Shown here piece after piece: positions 38,601 through 48,802 of a stretch of DNA of 64,000 nt (the first letter of the stretch is position 1; the number at the start of each line of letters is the position of its first letter). Under the pieces are notes generated by a model that was not told the origin of the DNA, did no database searches, and saw only the letters and a list, made by a program, of their open reading frames with translations. The stretch is taken from the NCBI GenBank assembly GCA_947492575.1, contig CANLNK010000005.1, forward strand, positions 124,001 to 188,000, in the 5' to 3' direction. The translations under genes and the position numbers were made by a program. The DNA is from an uncultured Thalassotalea sp. Lineage in GTDB: Bacteria; Pseudomonadota; Gammaproteobacteria; Enterobacterales; Alteromonadaceae.

Positions 38601-39872
38601 GTGATGATGAAAATGAATTCTTCCAACTTTTCTATGAGTGAAATGGCTCAGCAAGCCAAAATTGCAAGTCGTCAGGTCGCGCAGTTAACGAGTGCAGAGA
38701 AAAACAAATTACTGACAGATATGGCTGAAGCGATTGTCGTGGCGAGCCCAACGATCATTGTCGAAAATCAAAAAGATCTAGATGCGGGTCGTGAAAAAGG
38801 GTTATCAGAGGCGATGCTAGACCGTTTAGCGCTGGACGTTAAACGAGTAAAGGATATTGCGGATGCAATTATTGATATTGTTAATTTACCAGATCCTGTC
38901 GGACATGTTGCGAACATGCAATTACGCCCTAACGGTACGCAAGTGGGTAAAATGCGTATTCCCCTAGGCGTGGTTTCGATGATTTATGAATCTAGACCGA
39001 ATGTTACCGCAGAAGCAGCCGCACTTTGTTTGAAAGCTGGTAACGCTGTGGTATTACGTGGCGGTTCTGAAGCCATTCACAGTAATCTGGCGCTCGCAAA
39101 TTGCCTACATCAGGTATTGGCGCAATACCAATTAAATCCTTATATGGTTTCGGTTATTCCTGATACCAGCCGTGCTGTGATTGAGGAACTACTTCAACAA
39201 CGGGATAGCATTGATCTCGTTATTCCTCGTGGTGGCGAAGGACTTATTCGTTATGTTACTGAAAACAGCCAGATTCCTGTGATTCAGCATTTCAAAGGTG
39301 TTTGCCATCTATATATTGATCAATACGCCGATATCGACAAAGCCGTAGCTATTTTAGTGAATGGAAAAACGCAAAAGCCAAGTGCTTGCAATGCAATAGA
39401 AACTTTACTTGTGGATAGTAAAATTGCGGGTAGTTTTTTACCTCGAGCAGCTCAAGCACTTTCTGATTTTGAGGTGAAAGTGCATGCTTGTGAAGAATCA
39501 TTAGACTTTTTCAACAAAGCTGTAGCAGCGTTAGACGATGATTATCATGCTGAATATTTAGCGTATGAAATTGCGGTAAAAGTGGTTGCTGATTTTGATA
39601 GTGCCGTTGCACATATCAACGAATATACCTCAGACCATACAGAAGTTATTGTTAGTCAGGACACATCAAGGTGTCAGCAGTTTATTCGTCAAATAAATTC
39701 ATCTGTCGTGATGGCCAATGCTTCGTCGCGTTTTTCCGATGGCGGTCAATTGGGGTTAGGTTCGGAAATAGGCATTTCCACCAGTAAACTCCATGCTTAT
39801 GGCCCGATGGGGCTGGAAGCACTGACAACTGAAAAGTTTGTCGTGATTGGAGACGGTCAAGTAAGAGAGTAG
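38601..39872 (+). CDS. proA: Gamma-glutamyl phosphate reductase
   Basis: 423 residues (a start at 38604 or 38613 is also possible). Aldehyde-dehydrogenase-fold enzyme converting glutamyl phosphate to the semialdehyde with NADPH. Motifs: IPLGVVSMIYESRPNVT, VVLRGGSEAIHSN, and the catalytic Cys in KPSACNAIETLL. Co-transcribed with proB. Confidence 0.96.
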   Translation: MMMKMNSSNFSMSEMAQQAKIASRQVAQLTSAEKNKLLTDMAEAIVVASPTIIVENQKDLDAGREKGLSEAMLDRLALDVKRVKDIADAIIDIVNLPDPVGHVANMQLRPNGTQVGKMRIPLGVVSMIYESRPNVTAEAAALCLKAGNAVVLRGGSEAIHSNLALANCLHQVLAQYQLNPYMVSVIPDTSRAVIEELLQQRDSIDLVIPRGGEGLIRYVTENSQIPVIQHFKGVCHLYIDQYADIDKAVAILVNGKTQKPSACNAIETLLVDSKIAGSFLPRAAQALSDFEVKVHACEESLDFFNKAVAALDDDYHAEYLAYEIAVKVVADFDSAVAHINEYTSDHTEVIVSQDTSRCQQFIRQINSSVVMANASSRFSDGGQLGLGSEIGISTSKLHAYGPMGLEALTTEKFVVIGDGQVRE

Positions 39873-39892
39873 TACCTCCTTTAACCATTCAT

Positions 39893-39925
39893 AAAAGGGC
39901 ACTGAAGTCTTTCAGTGCCCTTTTT
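39893..39925 (+). terminator. Intrinsic terminator of proBA
   Basis: AAAAGGGCACTGAA and TTCAGTGCCCTTTT form a perfect 14-bp stem with a 4-base loop, followed by T. It is 20 bases after the proA stop. Confidence 0.95.
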
Positions 39926-40280
39926 CGTTCAAAACATTTTCATTCAACATACTTTCTTTCAAAACACTTTTATTCAAGATATTGAACTGTCTGCCTCGAG
40001 CGCTGTCTTTAAGTTGCAACAGTTAAAAATACTACGTTTTAATAACCCGCTTTGTGTGTTCTAGTCTTAATTCCCAGAGTGACTGTTATTGTTAACAAAG
40101 TTCTAGTCAATGAAATAATAAATTTTTCGTACTTTAAAGACTGATTATCGTGATATAGCGACGAGATTGTATAAATAATAACTGTTTGTTCTTGTATTAA
40201 ACTGATTTTTAATCAATTATTTACTTGTGCTATGACCGAAGGAATGGCGCAAGGAAGATAATCGAATAGGAGATACAACG
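39926..40280. other. Intergenic region upstream of the lipoprotein pair
   Basis: About 355 AT-rich bases after the proBA terminator. The near-duplicate runs TTCATTCAACATACTTTC and TTTATTCAAGATATTGAA (39938-39984) are noted. Otherwise no gene, RNA or strong promoter is recognised; AGGAGA precedes the next ATG. Confidence 0.45.
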
Positions 40281-40721
40281 ATGAAAAAATGGTTAGTTAC
40301 AGCATTAGTAGCCTTAGGTGTTACTGGGTGCTCTTCAACACATTATTTAAGTGATACGGAGCGCAATGAACTGTACCAAGATTACATAGCAGAGCAGCAG
40401 CTTAAAAAGCGTCATGTGGCAAAGCAACTTGAACTTGAGAGCTGGGCACCGCTTACTGATGACTATTTATTAATGACGGCAGATTTGCGCAGACAATACC
40501 TAGTGAAGGTGTCTGGTACATGCGGCAATATTGGTGATGCGTCACAAATAGCGCTAATCCGTGGACGAATTCATGTCCTAGACGGTTTAAAAACACGCTG
40601 TCCTATCCTTGCAATGTACGAAGTCTCTAAGGAACAAGCCAAAGACATTTCTGCATTGGGTCGATTGAACGGGGATAGTGCCGAAGAAAAAATACTAAAT
40701 AGTGCAGAAAAGCCATCATAA
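40281..40721 (+). CDS. Lipoprotein, DUF6491-like
   Basis: 146 residues with a lipoprotein signal (LGVTGC, Cys17). The mature part has SWAPLTDDYLLMTADLRRQYLVKVSGTC and KTRCPIL (two conserved-looking cysteines, each quoted part shortened), as in short DUF6491-type lipoproteins; the assignment is tentative. Expected location is the periplasmic face of a membrane. It is followed after 12 bases by another lipoprotein gene. Confidence 0.7.
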   Translation: MKKWLVTALVALGVTGCSSTHYLSDTERNELYQDYIAEQQLKKRHVAKQLELESWAPLTDDYLLMTADLRRQYLVKVSGTCGNIGDASQIALIRGRIHVLDGLKTRCPILAMYEVSKEQAKDISALGRLNGDSAEEKILNSAEKPS

Positions 40722-40733
40722 ACAAGGAGTTTT

Positions 40734-41510
40734 GTGATTATTGCACTGAATGAGTTGATAACTTCAATTATCACTAAACTCGCGCGAGCAGCAGTATTAA
40801 AACCGCAAACGTCGAAGTTGCTGTTGCTTGCTAGTTCTATCCTTTTCCTCACAGGTTGCACTAGCACTCTGCACCAACCCAAAACAGGGTTCTTAGATAA
40901 TTACCAACAACTTGTACCGTCAGAACAATTTGAAAATACCAAGCTATATCGAGCACCTTGGTTTGATAAAGGCGCAGTAAGGCAAATTCGTAAAATTCAG
41001 CTCATTCCGTTTGAAGTGTGGATAGACGCTGGGCGAGTTGAAAAAAATACAGATGGCTCTGAGCATTTGGTACTTCAGCAATCATTAATGCCTCAATTAA
41101 GTCGCTATCTCTATCAACAATTAGCGAAACGACTATCTCCTGATTACCAATTAGTTAGTCAGGCTGACGATGAAACACTGACAATCAGAGGTGCGTTTTC
41201 TGATATTGATGTTAAATCGCCAGAGCTAGGTGTTACAGACTTTATTCCAGTTAGGCTAGTATTAAACGCAGGTAACAATGTTTATTTGAGTGTGACTGAC
41301 CAAAAGCAAGTGATATCACGCGTCGCCATCGAAGCTGAGTTTTCGTATGGAAAAGAGCAGCGAATCGCTCTCGCGATGACGGCTAGTAAAGAAGTTTCCT
41401 TGGATGTGCCTGAGAAAGACCAAGGCTTTGCTGCAATTAGTGCGGTGTTAGATGTTTGGGTTGAGAACTTTGTTGAACAATTGGCTATAGCTCGAGATAC
41501 CGGGTCATAG
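40734..41510 (+). CDS. DUF3313-family lipoprotein
   Basis: 258 residues from a GTG with AAGGAG 5 bases upstream. After about 25 residues comes a hydrophobic signal ending LTGC (Cys near 42). The mature protein begins TGFLDNYQQLVPSEQ and LYRAPWFDKGAVRQIRKIQLIPFEVW (break added), typical of DUF3313, whose role is unknown. It is in an operon with the preceding lipoprotein, and the pair precedes an RND efflux system separated by about 190 bases. Confidence 0.75.
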   Translation: MIIALNELITSIITKLARAAVLKPQTSKLLLLASSILFLTGCTSTLHQPKTGFLDNYQQLVPSEQFENTKLYRAPWFDKGAVRQIRKIQLIPFEVWIDAGRVEKNTDGSEHLVLQQSLMPQLSRYLYQQLAKRLSPDYQLVSQADDETLTIRGAFSDIDVKSPELGVTDFIPVRLVLNAGNNVYLSVTDQKQVISRVAIEAEFSYGKEQRIALAMTASKEVSLDVPEKDQGFAAISAVLDVWVENFVEQLAIARDTGS

Positions 41511-41702
41511 CTTGCTCGATTTTATGTCTGCTTCTTAACTTACTTGTAAGAGGTGACTAAACCTAAACACTCAAAAAACTCAGCAAAGCCATGAAAACGC
41601 AATAAAATTAATAAATATTTATTTAGGATCATTACTGTTAAACCAACGACGGGTTAAAAGTAATGTGTTGAAAACGATTGATTAGATTTTGGGGAATGAC
41701 GA

Positions 41703-42800
41703 ATGAGAATTCAGAAATTGTGTGCAACCAGTCGCGCTAAGAAGCGAGCACTTACCTTAGTGACAAGTGTTGCTGTCGCACTGACATTAACGGCTTGTTC
41801 AGATCAAAATGAGGTAGTTGACGAAAAACCGCTTCGACCTGTACGCACGATGACAGTCTACGCACCAGATCTAACTAGAACGCAGACATTTCCTGCCGTT
41901 GTTGACGCTTCCCGCAAAGCCGATTTATCGTTTCGAGTCTCGGGTGAGATCACAAAGTTCCCTGTTAATGAAGGGCAACCTGTGAAGGCTGGCGATGTGA
42001 TCGCCAAATTAGATGACCGTGACTATGCAATACAACGCAATGAAGCCCAGTCTTTATTTGATAAAGCACAAAGTGACTACAATCGCGCCAAGAACTTGAT
42101 GACCACTAACGCAATTTCTCGTGCTGACTTTGACCAGCTAAAAGCACAGCTAGACTCGGCACAAGCGCGTTTAGACACGGCTGAAAACAGTCTCGCTTAT
42201 ACCGAGTTAACGGCATCATTTGATGGCGTGATCGCAAGAAAGCTTACCGATAACTTTCAGGAAATTCAGGCGGGAACCCCTGTCGTTTCGCTACAAGATT
42301 TGTCAAATATCTACCTTAAAATTGATTTGCCAGAAAGCATTATGATTAGAGTTCGACGCGATACAGCGCCAGGTAAGCTATTCGCCGAATTTGATGCTAT
42401 CGCTGGTACGCGATTCCCACTGACGTTCAAAGAAGTCGCAACACAAGCTGATGAGGTAACAAAGACCTATCAAGTGACACTGAGTATGCCAGCACCTGAG
42501 AACAATATGATTTTGCCAGGCATGACTGCTAATGTGACTGCAGAGCGTTTAATTGCTGATGACAGCACTGAAGCGGCATTTCATCTACCAGCAAATGTGG
42601 TAATGAAGGATACAAAAGGCAACTACGTTTTTGTGGTTGAGCAGGTCAGTAAAGGTGTCGGTAAAGTGAGCCGACGCAGCGTAAATGCAGGCGCTATCAC
42701 GGAGCTTGGGCTAGAGATATTCAGTGGTATTCAACAGGGTGACGTTGTACTAACAGCAGGCATGAGTAAAGTCACTGACGGCATGCAAGTGAAATACTAA
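41703..42800 (+). CDS. RND efflux periplasmic adaptor (MFP) lipoprotein
   Basis: 365 residues with a lipoprotein signal (LTLTAC, Cys32). Membrane-fusion protein layout: barrel-lipoyl half-motif (LSFRVSGEITKFPVNEGQPV), a helical hairpin (about 95-150), second lipoyl half (ASFDGVIARKLTDNFQEI), and a beta-barrel C-terminus (LPGMTANVTAE). It links the inner-membrane pump to an outer-membrane channel, which is not encoded nearby. It is 28 bases before the pump gene. Confidence 0.92.
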   Translation: MRIQKLCATSRAKKRALTLVTSVAVALTLTACSDQNEVVDEKPLRPVRTMTVYAPDLTRTQTFPAVVDASRKADLSFRVSGEITKFPVNEGQPVKAGDVIAKLDDRDYAIQRNEAQSLFDKAQSDYNRAKNLMTTNAISRADFDQLKAQLDSAQARLDTAENSLAYTELTASFDGVIARKLTDNFQEIQAGTPVVSLQDLSNIYLKIDLPESIMIRVRRDTAPGKLFAEFDAIAGTRFPLTFKEVATQADEVTKTYQVTLSMPAPENNMILPGMTANVTAERLIADDSTEAAFHLPANVVMKDTKGNYVFVVEQVSKGVGKVSRRSVNAGAITELGLEIFSGIQQGDVVLTAGMSKVTDGMQVKY

Positions 42801-42828
42801 GCAGTACATTTGCTAGAAGGAGCATGAA

Positions 42829-45800
42829 GTGAATATTACTCAACTGGCGATTAACAATAATCGCACCTCAGTCGTTCTATTACTGGTGGTTATCTTCTTT
42901 GGTTTAAGTGCCTATCAGCAAATGCCAAAAGATTACGACCCAGGTTTTATTTTACGTACCGCACAAGTAATTACTTACTTTCCTGGTGCCAGCCCAGAGC
43001 GAGTTGAACAGCTTGTTACTGATAAGCTAGAGAAAGAAATTCAGGAGATGCCAGAACTTGATTTCGTGTCGAGTGAGTCGCGAACAGGTGTCTCGATTAT
43101 TAGCGTCAATATCAAAGAAAGCTATAAAGAGATGCGGCCTATCTGGGATAGCTTGCGCCGTAAAATTGATGCCGTAAAAGGCGAACTGCCGGAAGATGCT
43201 CAAGAGCCAATCGTTAATGACGAGTTTGGTGATGTGTTTGGCATTGTCATCGGGCTCACGGCTGAGGGCTATAGCTATAAAGAAATGAAGGATATCGCCG
43301 ACCAAGCGAAAGATGATTTACTGCGTTTGTCGGAAGCTGCAAAAGTCGATGTTGTCGGTGTTCAAGATGAGCGTGTTTTTATCGATTATAACAACAGTAA
43401 GCTTTCCGAGTTGGATCTATCACCATCGCAACTTCGCGATCAGTTAGCAAGCCGCAACATCGTAATCCCTGGCGGCTCCATCAACATCGGCGACGAGAAA
43501 ATTTCACTAGAGCCTACTGGTAATTTTGAATCGATAGAGGAAGTTCGAAATACTGTTATTCAGCTACCCGGCAGTGATCAGGTGATGTACTTACGCGATA
43601 TTGCAGAAGTTTATCGCGGCTATGTCGATCCAGCCAGTAGCAAGGTAAGTTTGAATGGCGAGCAAGCGTTGAGTATTGCTATTTCAATGCGCAGCGGCGG
43701 CAACAATATTGTTTTAGGTCAGCAGGTCAGAGATGAATTGGCGCGTTTCATGTCAATTTATCCGATAGGTGTCGATTTTAGTTTAATTTCTTTCTTACCC
43801 CAAGAAGTTGAAGAAAAAGTCGATGACTTTGCGTCTAACCTTATTCAAGCAGTTATCGTTGTGACCATAGTGATGCTGTTGAGCTTGGGGTTCCGCACAG
43901 GCTTAATCGTCGCAACCTTGATACCGGCCAGTATGATTTTTGGCATTATGATGATGTCATTCTTCGACATCGGCATTGACCAAATTTCACTAGCGGCTTT
44001 GATTATTGCTCTAGGTATGTTGGTAGATAACGGCATCGTAATGTCTGAGAGTATTCTGGTGCAAATGGAAGAAGGCAAGCCGCCAGTTGAAGCTGCGGTA
44101 GATTCTGCGAACGAGCTAAAAATTCCATTATTGACTTCTTCACTAACGACAGCAGCAGCGTTTCTTCCAATTTTCCTTGCTGAGTCTTCTACCGGTGAGT
44201 ACACCGCATCACTATTCAAAGTTGTGACGATTACCTTGCTGTGTTCTTGGGTGATTTCAATGACCATCATTCCTATGCTTTGCGTAAGCTTTATGAAGGT
44301 TAATAAGTCGAAGAAGCCAATGGACTTAGATAAAGGTGTTTACAACAGTTATGGCACAGTCTTGGCAACGTTAATGCGCTACCGTTGGTTAACCTTAATC
44401 GGCACTATTGGCATTTTTATGCTGGCGATGTCGGGGATGAAGTACATTCCAAGCGTGTTTTTTCCACCTTCAGATCGCACTTACTTTAAGCTCGAGTTGG
44501 AACTGCCTGCGGGTACGCGTATTGAAGCGACCGAACGCATGACTAAAGAGTTTGAAGCATACATGCGTGATGAATTGATGGCGACTGATACCGAACAGGG
44601 TATTACGAGCTGGGTGACCTATGTAGGTTCAGGTGGTCCTCGCTTCCTATTAACCCACAGTCCGAAACCAAGTACGTCTTATTACGCACTCATGGTGATT
44701 AATGTTAGTTCTGCCAAAGTCATTGATGAACTGTCACTTAAGCTCGAAGACTATGCATTTGATAATTTCCCTGACTTACTCGTTAAAGCGCGTAAAATCG
44801 AAAATGGTGCGCCAATTACAAACCCTGTAGAAGTGAGGTTAAGCGGTAAAGACAGTGATGAGCTATTCGCTATCGTTGATGAGCTTAAAGCAGAAATGGC
44901 AACAATCCCCGGGTTAAAAGCGATTAGCGACAACTGGGGCTTACCACTGAAAAAATTGAAGGTGAAGATTAATCAAACTCGTGCAAAACGCGCGGGTGTC
45001 TCTTCAAAAGATATCGCAATTTCACTACAAACAGGAATGGTTGGTCTTGAGCTAACCCAGTATCGTGAGCAGGAAGATGTTATTCCTATTCTGATGCGCT
45101 CTACAGAAGCCGATCGCCAAGATATTAGTAAACTTGAAGCATTAGCTGTTTACTCGCAAGCATCAGGTGTTGCGGTGCCACTTAAACAAGTGGCTGATAT
45201 TGAAGTTGTTTGGGAGCCAGCAACTATTTATCGCCGCGACCGCCTTAAAGTTGTTACCGTCGGCGCTCAAATAGAGCCGACAATAACTGCAGCAGAGGGT
45301 GCCGCGCAACTAGAGCCTTGGTTAGAAGAACAACAAGATAATTGGCCGCTTGGCTATCGTTATGAGCTAGGTGGTGAAGCTGAATCATCAGGCAAAGCGA
45401 ATCAGTCGATTGCCGATAAGCTACCTATTGCCGCATTCTTGATTGTCTTATTATTAGTTGGGCAATTTAACTCTATTAGAAAGTCGATCATCATTGTGGC
45501 AACAATTCCACTAGGGCTTATTGGCGTTGTGGTTGGCCTATTGGCAGGTCAATCGTTCTTCGGCTTTATGACCTTGCTAGGGATTATCTCGTTAGCCGGT
45601 ATTGTGATAAATAACGCTATTGTATTGCTTGAACGCATTAAGCTTGAGCTTGAAGATGCTAGTTTAACGGCGCAGCAAGCAATAGTACTGGCATGTAAGA
45701 AGCGTTTGCGTCCTATTCTACTAACAACGGCCACCACTGTGATGGGGCTTATACCGCTTTACTTGGGCGGCGGCGAAATGTGGGAACCAATGGCTTTGGC

Positions 45801-45891
45801 GATTATTGGCGGCCTGCTGTTTTCTACTGCATTGACCTTAGGCATTGTGCCTGTACTTTATGCGATTTTGTTTAGGGTAAAATCAAGATAG
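42829..45891 (+). CDS. RND-family efflux pump permease
   Basis: 1020-residue AcrB/HAE-type proton-driven transporter: an N-terminal membrane helix, two large periplasmic loops and two blocks of membrane helices. The relay region reads LIIALGMLVDNGIVMSE near residue 395, and GIVINNAIVLLERI is the counterpart in the second half (near 925). The substrate is unknown. It forms an operon with the adaptor upstream; a terminator follows directly. Confidence 0.93.
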   Translation: MNITQLAINNNRTSVVLLLVVIFFGLSAYQQMPKDYDPGFILRTAQVITYFPGASPERVEQLVTDKLEKEIQEMPELDFVSSESRTGVSIISVNIKESYKEMRPIWDSLRRKIDAVKGELPEDAQEPIVNDEFGDVFGIVIGLTAEGYSYKEMKDIADQAKDDLLRLSEAAKVDVVGVQDERVFIDYNNSKLSELDLSPSQLRDQLASRNIVIPGGSINIGDEKISLEPTGNFESIEEVRNTVIQLPGSDQVMYLRDIAEVYRGYVDPASSKVSLNGEQALSIAISMRSGGNNIVLGQQVRDELARFMSIYPIGVDFSLISFLPQEVEEKVDDFASNLIQAVIVVTIVMLLSLGFRTGLIVATLIPASMIFGIMMMSFFDIGIDQISLAALIIALGMLVDNGIVMSESILVQMEEGKPPVEAAVDSANELKIPLLTSSLTTAAAFLPIFLAESSTGEYTASLFKVVTITLLCSWVISMTIIPMLCVSFMKVNKSKKPMDLDKGVYNSYGTVLATLMRYRWLTLIGTIGIFMLAMSGMKYIPSVFFPPSDRTYFKLELELPAGTRIEATERMTKEFEAYMRDELMATDTEQGITSWVTYVGSGGPRFLLTHSPKPSTSYYALMVINVSSAKVIDELSLKLEDYAFDNFPDLLVKARKIENGAPITNPVEVRLSGKDSDELFAIVDELKAEMATIPGLKAISDNWGLPLKKLKVKINQTRAKRAGVSSKDIAISLQTGMVGLELTQYREQEDVIPILMRSTEADRQDISKLEALAVYSQASGVAVPLKQVADIEVVWEPATIYRRDRLKVVTVGAQIEPTITAAEGAAQLEPWLEEQQDNWPLGYRYELGGEAESSGKANQSIADKLPIAAFLIVLLLVGQFNSIRKSIIIVATIPLGLIGVVVGLLAGQSFFGFMTLLGIISLAGIVINNAIVLLERIKLELEDASLTAQQAIVLACKKRLRPILLTTATTVMGLIPLYLGGGEMWEPMALAIIGGLLFSTALTLGIVPVLYAILFRVKSR

Positions 45892-45926
45892 TACTGGCAA
45901 GCAAATTGTCACGGTAGGTATCGAGT

Positions 45927-45962
45927 AAAAAGCGAGTGGTTAGTAATGACGACTCGCTTTTT
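45927..45962 (+). terminator. Intrinsic terminator of the RND operon
   Basis: AAAAAGCGAGT (45927-45937) and ACTCGCTTTTT (45952-45962) form a perfect 11-bp stem with a terminal T-run, 35 bases after the pump stop. Confidence 0.92.
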
Positions 45963-46137
45963 CATATCCAAAACCAAATAGCAAAGGAATTCTTGTGTGT
46001 GCGGATTTATATCTCTTATGTTGAACGAAATCGCAGATGGGGTGAATTCTATTCAAGTTACTGATTCACAACAAAACTGACTTTGAATTAACTAATTGCT
46101 AGACTGAAAATCACGTTAGAAAAAACATGTATCTATT

Positions 46138-46830
46138 TTGCCAGCAGACGACCAATGCCTAAATTGTAAAGCCACACTTTCACCGGGAGCCAAATACTGT
46201 TCTGAGTGTGGTCAAAGTACAACGAACTTCCAAAGACCTTTCTTAGGTTTTATGAAGCAGTCTATACACGAAATTCTCGATATAGATGGAAGGCTTGCTT
46301 TGACGCTCAAAACCTTGTTATTTAAGCCAGGTTTAGCATCTTATGAGATTAGTCAGGGTAAGCACATCAAATATACGCCAGCCTTGCGTCTTTACTTAGT
46401 ATCCAGCCTGTTATTTTTTTTGGTTTTTGCTAGCTTTCAAAATGTTTACACCACTGAAGCATCAGCGCAAAGCTCAATGGTAGAGCTATATTCTCGCACC
46501 ATGTTTGTGCTGTTTCCTGTTTACGCGATCCTACTTAGTTGCTTTTACCGAACCAGTTACTACCTAGATAATTTAGTATTTTCGATGCATATACACAGCG
46601 TTGTGTATTTTGTTTTGATGATTATCGGACCGTTAGAATCGATGGAATTGAAAAGCGGGCTGCTCGTCATTGCGCAATTTGTTCCCGGTACTTACGCAGT
46701 ATGGTATCTAATGACGGCTTTTAAGGTTATGTATCGAGAATCATGGAGTAAGACCATATTCAAAGCTATTTGCGTATATTTTTGTTATATGGCGATTTTA
46801 GGAGTCGTGTTTGATTTCATCTTGAGCTAA
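46138..46830 (+). CDS. DUF3667-family membrane protein with zinc ribbon
   Basis: 230 residues from a TTG. An N-terminal zinc ribbon (CLNC, CSEC, residues about 7-25) is followed by QSIHEILDIDGRLALTLKTLLFKPG, broken here at the family's usual join, and by about four membrane helices. This order is the DUF3667 signature; the function is unknown. The start is uncertain because no ATG lies in frame upstream and the Shine-Dalgarno sequence is weak. Transcribed alone. Confidence 0.8.
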   Translation: MPADDQCLNCKATLSPGAKYCSECGQSTTNFQRPFLGFMKQSIHEILDIDGRLALTLKTLLFKPGLASYEISQGKHIKYTPALRLYLVSSLLFFLVFASFQNVYTTEASAQSSMVELYSRTMFVLFPVYAILLSCFYRTSYYLDNLVFSMHIHSVVYFVLMIIGPLESMELKSGLLVIAQFVPGTYAVWYLMTAFKVMYRESWSKTIFKAICVYFCYMAILGVVFDFILS

Positions 46831-46860
46831 TTGTCTAACACGCCTTCATATCCAAAGCTG

Positions 46861-46892
46861 GTAATTAGCCCTGCTCAGGGCTAATTACTTTT
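46861..46892. terminator. Perfect 13-bp terminator hairpin
   Basis: GTAATTAGCCCTG and CAGGGCTAATTAC form a perfect 13-bp stem around CT, followed by TTTTAG. It ends the DUF3667 gene and may also serve the convergent gene. Confidence 0.88.
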
Positions 46893-47020
46893 AGTACGAC
46901 GGAAAGCTAATCAACTACTCTGTAATAGTGACAACTAACTTTGGATTGGATAGACAACAGGCTCGAATTATTTTCTTGGGAAAAATTTCTAACTAGTTGT
47001 TTGTTGCTCGTTTGATTCAT

Positions 47021-47521
47021 TTACTTTTTTGAATCGTCGTTTGCTTCCGTAACCGTGTACGAAACTGAGGTTATTTTCCATTCAGAACCAAGCTTAATCA
47101 TGCTCCAAGACTCTGTCCCCCAAGCTCTTTCTTTGCCATTGACTATATCTTTGTAGTCAAAGTGTACACTGGCTAAATAGCCGTCCGTTTGAATTTTGAT
47201 ATTGGAAATCTTCTCTTCTTCCGCGTCATCGCCCAATAACATGTTGGACGGTGGTCCAAATTTTCCAAAATCGACGGCCAAAGGATATTCAGGGTTATCT
47301 ACGCGTTTTTTCGCTAACATCTCGTCACTAAAAACTGCGATAAACGGTATTTGGTCGCTAAAAAATAATGCACTAAATGTTTCTGTATCCTTATTGATAA
47401 TACTGGTACGAAACTCTTCAATGACGTTGTGAATCTGTGCTTTTGAATCTTGTGTCGATGCAGCAAGTGCTTGATTTGAAAGAGTTGCCAATATTAGTCC
47501 TAGCCGTACGATGTAACTCAT
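47021..47521 (-). CDS. Exported NTF2-like (SnoaL/DUF4440-type) protein
   Basis: 166 residues with a signal peptide (ending ALA-AS). The mature chain has the layout of NTF2-like proteins: a first helix (HNVIEEFRTSIINKDTETF), a cone-shaped beta sheet, and a strand ending WSMIKLGSEWKITSVSYTV. Such proteins bind small ligands or serve as immunity or enzyme domains; the role here is unknown. It is 21 bases downstream of a small membrane-protein gene and probably in one operon with the SDR gene. Confidence 0.7.
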   Translation of the reverse strand: MSYIVRLGLILATLSNQALAASTQDSKAQIHNVIEEFRTSIINKDTETFSALFFSDQIPFIAVFSDEMLAKKRVDNPEYPLAVDFGKFGPPSNMLLGDDAEEEKISNIKIQTDGYLASVHFDYKDIVNGKERAWGTESWSMIKLGSEWKITSVSYTVTEANDDSKK

Positions 47522-47542
47522 TATATTCCTTGTAAGTAGTTG

Positions 47543-47824
47543 TTATTCTGTGAATTGATTGCTTTTGTTGTCATTGAGAAACAACCGATAAGTAATTGCT
47601 GAAATAAGTGTAAAAACAATAAAGGCTTCCAACAACCAACTTATTGCAGTTTCATAAACTATTGGCCAATGGATTTGGTGATGATCGTGATATAAACCGC
47701 CCGGATTCTCTAAGAACTCCCAAGCAAGCACAATGGACGTTATCGCAATAGCTCCTACACTCCCAGCCAACAGCGAAAACAGCCAGATGCTCTTGGTCAT
47801 GCGTTTTAAGTATCGAGTATTCAT
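47543..47824 (-). CDS. Small membrane protein, two helices
   Basis: 93 residues from the ATG at 47822-47824, preceded by AGAGG at good spacing; a longer frame overlaps the SDR gene and is not used. Two membrane helices (about 16-38 and 65-85) flank a His-rich periplasmic loop (GLYHDHHQIHWP). I do not recognise the family. It sits between the SDR oxidoreductase and the NTF2-like protein in the same direction. Confidence 0.65.
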   Translation of the reverse strand: MNTRYLKRMTKSIWLFSLLAGSVGAIAITSIVLAWEFLENPGGLYHDHHQIHWPIVYETAISWLLEAFIVFTLISAITYRLFLNDNKSNQFTE

Positions 47825-47852
47825 AGACATACCTCTATTGATACCGACTCGA

Positions 47853-48656
47853 TTAGCTTTTTTGACTAGGTACGGCAGCGCTGCCTGCCAATATGCCACC
47901 GTCGATGTTTAGTTCTATACCCGTAACATAGTTGGCTTCGTCAGAAGCTAGGTACAACGCTGCAAAAGCCACGTCTTCGGGCGAACCCATAACGCCAAGA
48001 GGAACATCTGCAGCAACAGCCGCTATTGCTGCTTTTCTCGCTTCACCTTTACCAAGCATTGCATCCCACATCGGTGTTAAAATGGCGCCAGGATGTATCG
48101 AATTGCATCGAATCGCATATCCTTGCTGAGCGCAGTATAGTGCTACCGTCTTGGTGTGATTCCTTACGGCAGCTTTACTTGCTGCATAGGCGGCGGCACC
48201 AGGGATACCAACAATACCTGAACGAGACGAAATGTTTACAATGCTTGCTGCTGGCGCATGTTTCATCATTTTGATGGCGCACTGACAGCCTAACACTACA
48301 CCATCGGTATTGGTGGCATTCACTTTCTTCCAGCTGGCAAAGTCTAGATTTTCGGGATCATGTGGGCCTTCTGTTTCCAAAAATCCTGTAATGCCTGCAT
48401 TGTTGACTAAAATATCAAGCCGCCCATATTTTGTTATGACATGCTCTTGAATATGCTGCCATTGACTCGGCTTAGACACGTCCAAATGCAAGTATTCGCA
48501 TGTATCACCGATACCTGATGCAAGGCTCTGCCCTAAGTCATCATTGATATCGGTTAGAATAACAATGGCGCCTTCCTTGGCAAATAACCTTGCTATTGCC
48601 TCACCTATGCCTCGAGCCGCTCCCGTGACCAGCGCGATTTTCTGTTGTAAGCGCAT
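47853..48656 (-). CDS. SDR-family oxidoreductase
   Basis: 267-residue classical short-chain dehydrogenase. NAD(P)-binding TGAARGIG near residue 11 and an acidic residue at the end of strand 2 (LTDIND) point to NAD. NNAG, catalytic Ser in NISSRSG, and YAASK complete the active site. The C-terminal YVTGIELNIDGG is typical. The substrate is unknown; steroid- or cyclic-alcohol-type SDRs are similar. It is the first of three same-direction genes. Confidence 0.9.
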   Translation of the reverse strand: MRLQQKIALVTGAARGIGEAIARLFAKEGAIVILTDINDDLGQSLASGIGDTCEYLHLDVSKPSQWQHIQEHVITKYGRLDILVNNAGITGFLETEGPHDPENLDFASWKKVNATNTDGVVLGCQCAIKMMKHAPAASIVNISSRSGIVGIPGAAAYAASKAAVRNHTKTVALYCAQQGYAIRCNSIHPGAILTPMWDAMLGKGEARKAAIAAVAADVPLGVMGSPEDVAFAALYLASDEANYVTGIELNIDGGILAGSAAVPSQKS

Positions 48657-48802
48657 GTTGCCTCCATGTAATGTGCTTAATTAGTGAAAATGGCGTGTTG
48701 AACTTGTAACTTGATCATATTTATTCATCGGTATAGTCATTTACTTGGCTTTAAATTAGCTACCGAAAATACCATTGCGTAAGCTCAACACACCATCAAA
48801 AG